Source: Corallococcus caeni
GTDB lineage: Bacteria > Myxococcota > Myxococcia > Myxococcales > Myxococcaceae
NCBI RefSeq assembly: GCF_036245865.1
Contig: NZ_BTTW01000002.1
Coordinates: 1,426,001-1,490,000 of the forward strand
Direction: 5' to 3'
Length of the DNA stretch: 64,000 nt
Shown piece after piece: positions 58,581-64,000 of the stretch. Numbering within the stretch: the stretch's first letter is position 1; every line of letters starts with the position of its first letter. A program made the translations under genes and the position numbers. The notes beneath the pieces were generated by a model that made no database searches, was not told where the DNA came from, and saw only the letters and a list, made by a program, of their open reading frames with translations.

Positions 58581-61031
58581 CTACTCCTGGAGGTGCGTGA
58601 CGGTCAGCGCCGGGTCCGCGGCGATCTCCGCCTCCGTGTAGCGCCGGTCCACCCACTGCTTCTGGGAGAACATCGCCGTCTGGTCCGCGTACCAGGGCGA
58701 GGCCGGGTTCGAGGACTGGGAGTAGGTGAGCACGGACTTCGCCACGGGCCCCGCGTCCGTGAAGGACACGGCCATGACGAAGCTGGAGCCCAGGACGGGC
58801 TCGTAGGTGCCGTCCGGAGCGATCTGGTTGGCGATCTGGTTGAAGCAGCCCTCGTCGTGGCTGCAGCCGTGCACCGGGTAGAAGATGCCGTTCTTGCGCT
58901 TGCCCTGCACGGAGCCCGTCGCCGCGTCCAGCGGGACGCCGCGCTCGCGCAGCGTGCGGATGGCGGTGCCCAGCGCCTGGGCCACCTGCGGGTTCAGGGT
59001 GTTGAGCGTGCGCGGCGTGTTGACGGGGTCGTTCGCGTTGAAGGGCACCAGGTACGGCCCGCCCGTGACGCCTACCGCGCTGAAGACGAACACGCGCCAG
59101 AGCAGTTCGCCCCGGCTGTCCAGGTCGCCCTTGAGGTCCCACGCGGCCAGCACGGGGCAGGCGGGGCGCAGGTCCTCGAAGGTGAGGTCCGGCATCAGCA
59201 CGTAGGGCGTGCGGCGGCACAGCGCCACCGCGGCGTCGCGCAGCAGTTCTCCGGAGTGGTTGCGGTTGTTGAACATCACCGTCTGGAGCTGCTCCAGCGT
59301 GAAGCGCTGGCCCTCCAGGCCGTCCGTGCCCGCCAGGCGGCCCTGCACCATCTTCAGGCCCAGGCGCGTGCGCAGGCTGCGCGGGTTCTTCTCACCGCCC
59401 AGGATGCGCGGGAAGCCGGTGAGCGGCTGGGCGGGGTTGGGCAGCCAGTAGCTGTCGTTGGAATTGGTGACGTAGTCGGCGCGCTGGAGGCGCGGCAGGC
59501 TCCCGGGGCCGAAGATGCCCGGCTCCACCGCGTCCGCGTCCGTGCCCAGGGCGCAGTCGGAGCGCGAGCCGTCCAGCACCGGCAGCCCCGCGGACTGGAG
59601 CACCAGGAGCGGGATGGGGGACAGCACGCAGCGCAGGAGCTTCGCGTCGCTGACGTGCGGCACCACGCTCATGTCCGCGTAGTACGCGCGGCCCTGCGCG
59701 TCCGCGGCGATGGTGTTCACCCACGGGATGCCCTGCCAGGTGTCCTGCGCCGTGCGCAGTTCGTCCACGTTCGCCGCGCGGTCCATGGCGAAGAAGGCGT
59801 CCAGCAGGCGCAGGTTGGTGGCGTTGGCGTCGTGGAACGCGTAGCCGGTGAGGCCGTTCCACGTCATCAGGCCGGAGGGGTACTCCAGCATGGGGCCCAG
59901 GTGCGAGCGGTAGAAGGTGTGCTGGCGCGGCGTGAGCGTCCCGTTCGCCTCCTTCGCCTGCACCGTCACGGTGCGGGTGGTCATCTCGCGGATCTGCCCG
60001 TCATACAGGTACTTCGTCGGAGCGCCCGGGATGAGCTTCAGCTCGAACGGCGTGAAGCGGTACGCGGTGGAGACGGTGTGGCTCCAGGCCAGCGTCTCGT
60101 TGTGGCCAATCAGGATGGCGGGCACGCCCAGCAGGCTCACGCCGCTGACGTTGAGCTTGCCCGGCACGGTGAGGTGCGCCTCGTAGAAGCGCTCCGAGCC
60201 CTCCCAGGGGAAGTGCGGGTTTGCCAGCAGCATGCCCTTGCCGTTGCGCGTGGCCTGGGCGCCCAGGCCGAAGGCGTTGCTGCCCAGGCCCAGCGACTCG
60301 GAGCTCGGGAAGACGTTGCGGTCCAGCGACGCGGGAACGGGCAGCGGCTGCGGCAGCGTGCCATCCGGCAGCAGGGACGGCGGCTTCGCGTCCACCAGCG
60401 CGTCCAGGAAGTACAGGGAGCTGGCGAAGAGGCTCAGCTGGTAATAGCGCAGGTACAGGTCGCGCTCGGTGATGGGGCGCACCCACGCGCCGCCCCGGCA
60501 GCGCGCGTCCGGCAGCGCGTCCACGCCGGTCTCCGCGAGGTAGCGGTTGATGCCCGCCGCGTAGCCCCGCACCAGCTCGCGCGCGTCCGGGGAGGGCCCC
60601 AGGGGCGGCGGCTTCGCCAGCAGCGCGTCCACCGAGCCGTCGTCGATGATGGCCTGGTAGAAGTAGTCGCTCTTGAGGTTGTTGTACCGGCTGCCCAGGG
60701 CCGCCAGGTACTCGCCGTCCGGCCCGAAGTAGCGCGAGCGCTGCGCGTTCACGGTCACCAGCGCGTCCATCAGCTCGCAGAAGTTGTCCTGCGCGAACGC
60801 GTAGCCGTAGCCGTAGCCCACGCCCGCGAAGTCGTCCGCCAGCACGTGGGGGATGCCGTGCGCCGTCCTGCGCACCGTGGCGGAGAGGCCGCCCGCCGCC
60901 AGCTTCACCGACGCCTTGGGGCCTTCCGGCGCCGGGGGCGTCGCGGTGCGCGGCTCGCACGCCGTGGCGCACATCAGCGCCACCAGCGGCAGCAGCCGGG
61001 CGCCGCCGTTCCTTCCGTTACGTCCGTCCAT
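58581..61031 (-). CDS. Penicillin acylase family N-terminal-nucleophile hydrolase (lipoprotein)
   Basis: 816 aa, similar in size to aculeacin/acyl-homoserine-lactone acylases. AAAGGA lies 8 nt before ATG 61031. Signal segment to LMCATAC (Cys25). RTAHGIPHVLADD and GYGYAFAQDNFCELMDAL (alpha chain) are typical. The self-processing site is GLGSNAFGLG, nucleophile Ser251. ANPHFPWEG, SHTVSTAYRFTPF, and NSNDSYWL follow in the beta chain. These fit an N-acyl amide hydrolase, possibly quorum-quenching AHL acylase or lipopeptide deacylase; the natural substrate cannot be told. It would be useful to a predator for disarming prey signals. Confidence 0.92.
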   Translation of the reverse strand: MDGRNGRNGGARLLPLVALMCATACEPRTATPPAPEGPKASVKLAAGGLSATVRRTAHGIPHVLADDFAGVGYGYGYAFAQDNFCELMDALVTVNAQRSRYFGPDGEYLAALGSRYNNLKSDYFYQAIIDDGSVDALLAKPPPLGPSPDARELVRGYAAGINRYLAETGVDALPDARCRGGAWVRPITERDLYLRYYQLSLFASSLYFLDALVDAKPPSLLPDGTLPQPLPVPASLDRNVFPSSESLGLGSNAFGLGAQATRNGKGMLLANPHFPWEGSERFYEAHLTVPGKLNVSGVSLLGVPAILIGHNETLAWSHTVSTAYRFTPFELKLIPGAPTKYLYDGQIREMTTRTVTVQAKEANGTLTPRQHTFYRSHLGPMLEYPSGLMTWNGLTGYAFHDANATNLRLLDAFFAMDRAANVDELRTAQDTWQGIPWVNTIAADAQGRAYYADMSVVPHVSDAKLLRCVLSPIPLLVLQSAGLPVLDGSRSDCALGTDADAVEPGIFGPGSLPRLQRADYVTNSNDSYWLPNPAQPLTGFPRILGGEKNPRSLRTRLGLKMVQGRLAGTDGLEGQRFTLEQLQTVMFNNRNHSGELLRDAAVALCRRTPYVLMPDLTFEDLRPACPVLAAWDLKGDLDSRGELLWRVFVFSAVGVTGGPYLVPFNANDPVNTPRTLNTLNPQVAQALGTAIRTLRERGVPLDAATGSVQGKRKNGIFYPVHGCSHDEGCFNQIANQIAPDGTYEPVLGSSFVMAVSFTDAGPVAKSVLTYSQSSNPASPWYADQTAMFSQKQWVDRRYTEAEIAADPALTVTHLQE

Positions 61032-61209
61032 TCGAGGGGTCCTTTCCCGGTGGGGAGAAATTCCCTCCTAATTGTAGAAACGCATCATTCCTGGATCGCG
61101 CCGTCGTAGGCCGAGCGGAATTCCGTGTTTGCGTGTATGGCTCGGCGTCGGGAGCCCGGGGTGCCGGCCATGGCGCGCGGGCCCGGTGTTTACGAAAGGA
61201 AACCAGCAC

Positions 61210-62187
61210 ATGAAAAGGATGTTCGCGGGCGCGCTCGTCGTCGCGGCGTTGGGGACCCTGGGGTGCGGTGGGGCGAAGGCCTCCGGGCCGGGCGCGGAGG
61301 CCGGCGCGAGCGCAGGCACGGCGCGGCAGTCGGTGGAGGACGTGCGCGGGGGCTTGAGGGCGGCGGACCAGGCCATGTCGGACGCGGCCCAGAAGTCCGG
61401 CTCGGCGCAGGCGTTCGCGGACTTCGTCGCGGACGACGCGGTGCTGCTGGTGGACGGCGTGTACGCGCAGAAGGGCAGGGAGGCCATCCGCGCGTGGCTG
61501 GCCGCGCACCCGCTGGAGGCGGAGGGCAAGGTGCGCTGGACGCCGGTGCGCTGGGACGTCAGCGCGGACGGCACGCTGGGGTACTCGCTGGGCAACGTGT
61601 CGGTGGAGTCGGGCGGCACATCGGTGCGGCCGACCGGGCGCTACATCACCGCGTGGAAGCGCCAGCCGGACGGGCAGTGGCGCGTGGTGGTGGCGGTGCA
61701 CAACGCCTCCAAGACGGCGATGACGCCGCCCGCGGGCTTCACGCCGTCGTCCACGCTGCCGGCGCCGGAGCCGCGCGCGATGGCGCCCGCGCAGGTGCTG
61801 GAGGAGGCGAAGGCCGCCGACCGCGCGTTCTCCGCCCAGTCCACGTCCGAGGGCATGGGCAAGGCCTTCACCGCCTACGCCGCCGAGGACGCGGTGCTGC
61901 CGCTCGGGTCCACCGGCATCTTCGGCCATGACGCCGTCGCGAAGGCGTACGCGCCGTTCACGCTCGATAAAATCGACCTGCGCTGGGAACCGGTGCTGGG
62001 GGACGCGGCGGGCTCCGGCGACCTCGCGTACACGGTGGGCCGCGCCATCGCCACCGGCAAGGATGAGAAGGGTCAGCCGGAGGTGGACCACGTGAAGTAC
62101 CTCACCGTCTGGCGCCGGCAGGCCGACGGCCAGTGGCGCTACGTCGCCGACGGCGGCAACTCCAGCCCCGGCCCGCAGGGGCCGTGA
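61210..62187 (+). CDS. Lipoprotein with tandem SnoaL/DUF4440-like domains
   Basis: 325 aa from ATG 61210 (AAAGGA upstream). The signal peptide ends in LGTLGC. Two NTF2-like domains follow: about 45-170 (DQAMSDAAQKSGSAQAFADFVADDAVLLVDGVYAQKGREAI ... ITAWKRQPDGQWRVVV) and about 195-320 (DRAFSAQSTSEGMGKAFTAYAAEDAVLPLG ... LTVWRRQADGQWRYVAD). They are internal duplicates. DUF4440 proteins bind small molecules; no enzyme activity is obvious. Divergent from the acylase, and a hairpin terminator follows. Confidence 0.85.
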   Translation: MKRMFAGALVVAALGTLGCGGAKASGPGAEAGASAGTARQSVEDVRGGLRAADQAMSDAAQKSGSAQAFADFVADDAVLLVDGVYAQKGREAIRAWLAAHPLEAEGKVRWTPVRWDVSADGTLGYSLGNVSVESGGTSVRPTGRYITAWKRQPDGQWRVVVAVHNASKTAMTPPAGFTPSSTLPAPEPRAMAPAQVLEEAKAADRAFSAQSTSEGMGKAFTAYAAEDAVLPLGSTGIFGHDAVAKAYAPFTLDKIDLRWEPVLGDAAGSGDLAYTVGRAIATGKDEKGQPEVDHVKYLTVWRRQADGQWRYVADGGNSSPGPQGP

Positions 62188-62198
62188 CCCATGTGTCA

Positions 62199-62230
62199 CG
62201 AGGGGCCTGTCCGTCACGGCTGGCCCCTCG
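62199..62230 (+). terminator. Hairpin terminator after the DUF4440 lipoprotein
   Basis: Perfect 9-bp inverted repeat CGAGGGGCC (62199-62207 and 62222-62230) with a 14-nt loop, 11 nt beyond the stop codon. Confidence 0.55.
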
Positions 62231-62343
62231 CCGGGCATGTCCCGGCAATATTCCGTCAATAGCTGAAATAGCTGTTTAGTCTTGTATTCAGGACTGACGC
62301 GCCGCATGAAGGACGCTCCCCCGTGATGAGGAGTTCCCCCTTC

Positions 62344-63792
62344 ATGCGTTCCCTCCGGTTCATGCGTCGGCTGTCGCTTCCGCTCATGCCGCTGTTCGCG
62401 CTCGCGGCCTGTGGTCCCTCCGAGCCCGTCACCTCCGAGCCTCCCGCGCTCACCGCGCAGGAGGCCGCGCTCACCGAATTGCTCGTCAACGGCACCTTCA
62501 GCTCCGGCACGGTGGCGCCTTGGTGGAACAACGCCAGCACGCCGTCGTATGTGGAGAGCGGCAGGTGGCGCGTGGACGTGGCGGCGAACACGGCCAACCC
62601 CTGGGATGCCATCGTCGGGCAGAGCGGCCTGACGCTCACCGCCGGGAAGACGTACACGCTGGCGTTCACCGCCACCGCCACGGCCACCATCACCGCGCGC
62701 GCCACCGTGCAGCAGGAGGTGGCGCCGTACGCGTCCACGCTCACGCAGTCCTTCACGCTGGACGGCACGTCGCGCCGGTTCACCTTCCCGTTCACGTCGT
62801 CGTTCTCGTCGGGCCAGGGGCAGGTGACGTTCCAGCTGGGCGGCCGTGCCAACGCCGTCACCGTGCGGCTGGATGACATCTCCCTCTCCACGGAGAGCGG
62901 CACGGGCTCCGGCCCGGTGGCGATGACGAGCGGCTTCTACGTGGACCCCAACTCCAACCCGGCCGTGTGGGCGCGCAACAACAGCGGGGACGGCCGCGCG
63001 GCGCGCATCAACGCGTCCGTCGCCTCGAAGCCCATGGCCCGCTGGTTCGGCAACTGGAGCGGCGACATCACCCAGGCGGTGTCCAGCTACGTGGCCGCGG
63101 CGGACGCGGCGGACAAGCTGCCCGTATTGGTGGCCTACAACATCCCCGGCCGTGACTGCGGCAGCCACTCCGGCGGCGGGGCCGGCAGCCCGGACGCGTA
63201 CCGCGCCTGGATTGCCGCCTTCGCGGCGGCCATCGGCAACCGGCCCGCGGTGGTCATCGTGGAGCCGGACGGCGTCGCGCAGCTCGACTGCCTCCCCAAC
63301 GACACGGAGCGCGCCACGCGCCTGAGCCTGCTGCGCTACGCCTCCGAGCAGCTGCGCGACCGAGCCACCAACACCTGGACGTACCTGGACGGCGGCAACG
63401 CGCACTGGATTCCCGCCGACACCATGGCGCAGCGCCTGGAGTCCGCGGGCGTGCGCAACGTGCGCGGCTTCTCCCTCAACGTCTCCAACTTCTACCCCAC
63501 GGCGGAGTCCTCCACGTACGGCAACGCGGTGAACGCCGCGCTGAACAGCCGCTACGGCTACACGCGGCAGTACGTCGTGGACACCAGCCGCAATGGCAAC
63601 GGCTCCAACGGCGAGTGGTGCAACCCCGCGGGCCGCAAGCTGGGTGTCCCCTCGCAGACGGGCGGCGGCGCGGAAATGCTCCTGTGGGTGAAGACGCCGG
63701 GGGACTCGGATGGCCAGTGCGGCATCGCGCCGGGCACGCCCGCCGGACAGTTCAGCCCGGACCTGGCCACCCGCCTCATCGACGGCACCTGA
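62344..63792 (+). CDS. Secreted lipoprotein glycoside hydrolase family 6 (cellulase)
   Basis: 482 aa from ATG 62344 (GAGGAG 10 nt upstream); a GTG/ATG pair at 62323/62326 is the alternative start. Signal peptide to ALAAC (lipobox). A CBM4_9-like beta-sandwich (about 40-190; LLVNGTFSSGTVAPWWNN ... LDDISLS) precedes the GH6 domain (about 200-480): FYVDPNSNPAVWA, PVLVAYNIPGRDCG, VVIVEPDGVAQLDC (acid Asp309), and VDTSRNGNGSNGEWCNPAGRKLG. GH6 enzymes cleave cellulose by inversion. Downstream a further lipoprotein is 37 bp away, probably in the same unit. Confidence 0.92.
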   Translation: MRSLRFMRRLSLPLMPLFALAACGPSEPVTSEPPALTAQEAALTELLVNGTFSSGTVAPWWNNASTPSYVESGRWRVDVAANTANPWDAIVGQSGLTLTAGKTYTLAFTATATATITARATVQQEVAPYASTLTQSFTLDGTSRRFTFPFTSSFSSGQGQVTFQLGGRANAVTVRLDDISLSTESGTGSGPVAMTSGFYVDPNSNPAVWARNNSGDGRAARINASVASKPMARWFGNWSGDITQAVSSYVAAADAADKLPVLVAYNIPGRDCGSHSGGGAGSPDAYRAWIAAFAAAIGNRPAVVIVEPDGVAQLDCLPNDTERATRLSLLRYASEQLRDRATNTWTYLDGGNAHWIPADTMAQRLESAGVRNVRGFSLNVSNFYPTAESSTYGNAVNAALNSRYGYTRQYVVDTSRNGNGSNGEWCNPAGRKLGVPSQTGGGAEMLLWVKTPGDSDGQCGIAPGTPAGQFSPDLATRLIDGT

Positions 63793-63829
63793 TTCCTCCT
63801 CGCACCTGCTCTCGAAAGGACCCGACGAC

Positions 63830-64000
63830 ATGACGATGGATACACGGTGGCTGCGGACCCTGGTGCTGGGAGTGGTGATGGGCGGCGCGGCCTGCGGGCC
63901 GGAGGACGCGATGGAGCCAGCCCTGGCACAGTCCGAAGCCGAGGCCACGGCGCTGCCCACGGCGGGCGGCGGCATCTTCATCACGGCCGCGGAACTGACC
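63830..64000 (+). CDS. Lipoprotein, truncated by the window end
   Basis: First 57 codons only; the gene continues past the window. ATG 63830 has AAAGGA 9 nt upstream. The signal peptide ends in MGGAAC (lipobox). The early mature sequence is acidic (EDAMEPALAQSEAEATALP). Function cannot be assigned. Follows the GH6 cellulase closely (37 bp). Confidence 0.7.
   Translation, partial: MTMDTRWLRTLVLGVVMGGAACGPEDAMEPALAQSEAEATALPTAGGGIFITAAELT

Overview
The window looks like chromosomal DNA from a myxobacterium, most likely a Corallococcus/Myxococcus-type genome. The composition is very GC-rich with G/C at almost every third codon position. Secreted lipoproteins, glycoside hydrolases and hydrolases are unusually numerous. 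There are cysteine-rich secreted proteins, an ECF sigma module, a eukaryote-like isoleucyl-tRNA synthetase, and a fused isobutyryl-CoA mutase next to methylmalonyl-CoA mutase. This assignment is inference from gene content and composition; no rRNA or other taxonomic marker is present. I saw no phage, insertion sequence, CRISPR array or tRNA.

Layout. 0-10 kb: a secreted amidohydrolase, several lipoproteins (one an endonuclease/phosphatase domain fused to six FG-GAP repeats), a DUF938 methyltransferase and a TPR/beta-barrel protein. 10.3-13.2 kb: a translationally coupled ECF sigma / membrane anti-sigma / proline-rich exported protein operon, divergent from a Gly-Gln-Pro-repeat lipoprotein that has an ECF-like promoter candidate. 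13.2-20.9 kb: a DUF1338 protein, lipoproteins, a double-domain M16 peptidase and a ferritin-like protein. 21-22.8 kb: a divergent AraC/SDR pair. 24.2-32.8 kb: the B12-dependent acyl-CoA mutase locus (icmF, meaB, mutB, mutA), which feeds branched-chain and odd-chain acyl-CoA into succinyl-CoA. 33-39.6 kb: small Cys-rich lipoproteins, an AraC/SnoaL/NmrA locus, a GH26-like enzyme and a TetR/SDR pair. 40.1-45.1 kb: an iron-uptake locus with two small membrane proteins, a PepSY protein and a convergent TonB receptor; both transcription units carry Fur-box-like sites. 45.3-50.4 kb: ileS and a second GH26 enzyme. 50.4-58.4 kb: an atypical SDR, a polytopic membrane protein, an NlpC/P60-type protein, another AraC/SDR pair, recX and a PPC-domain lipoprotein. 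58.6-64 kb: a penicillin-acylase-family lipoprotein, a double SnoaL-like lipoprotein, a GH6 cellulase and a lipoprotein cut by the window end.

The most unusual DNA feature is a family of eight near-identical 25-bp palindromes centred on GTCCGACAGTCGGAC. All lie in intergenic DNA beyond gene 3' ends. Five form a tandem array with a period of 66-70 bp between the convergent iron-uptake genes. It is not a standard CRISPR array, because the inter-repeat segments are related to each other. Many convergent gene pairs are separated by clear GC-rich hairpin terminators without U-tracts.

Four regulator/oxidoreductase loci with the same divergent design (AraC-SDR, AraC-SnoaL-NmrA, TetR-SDR, AraC-SDR) occur in about 36 kb, most with a dyad or direct repeat in the shared intergenic region.
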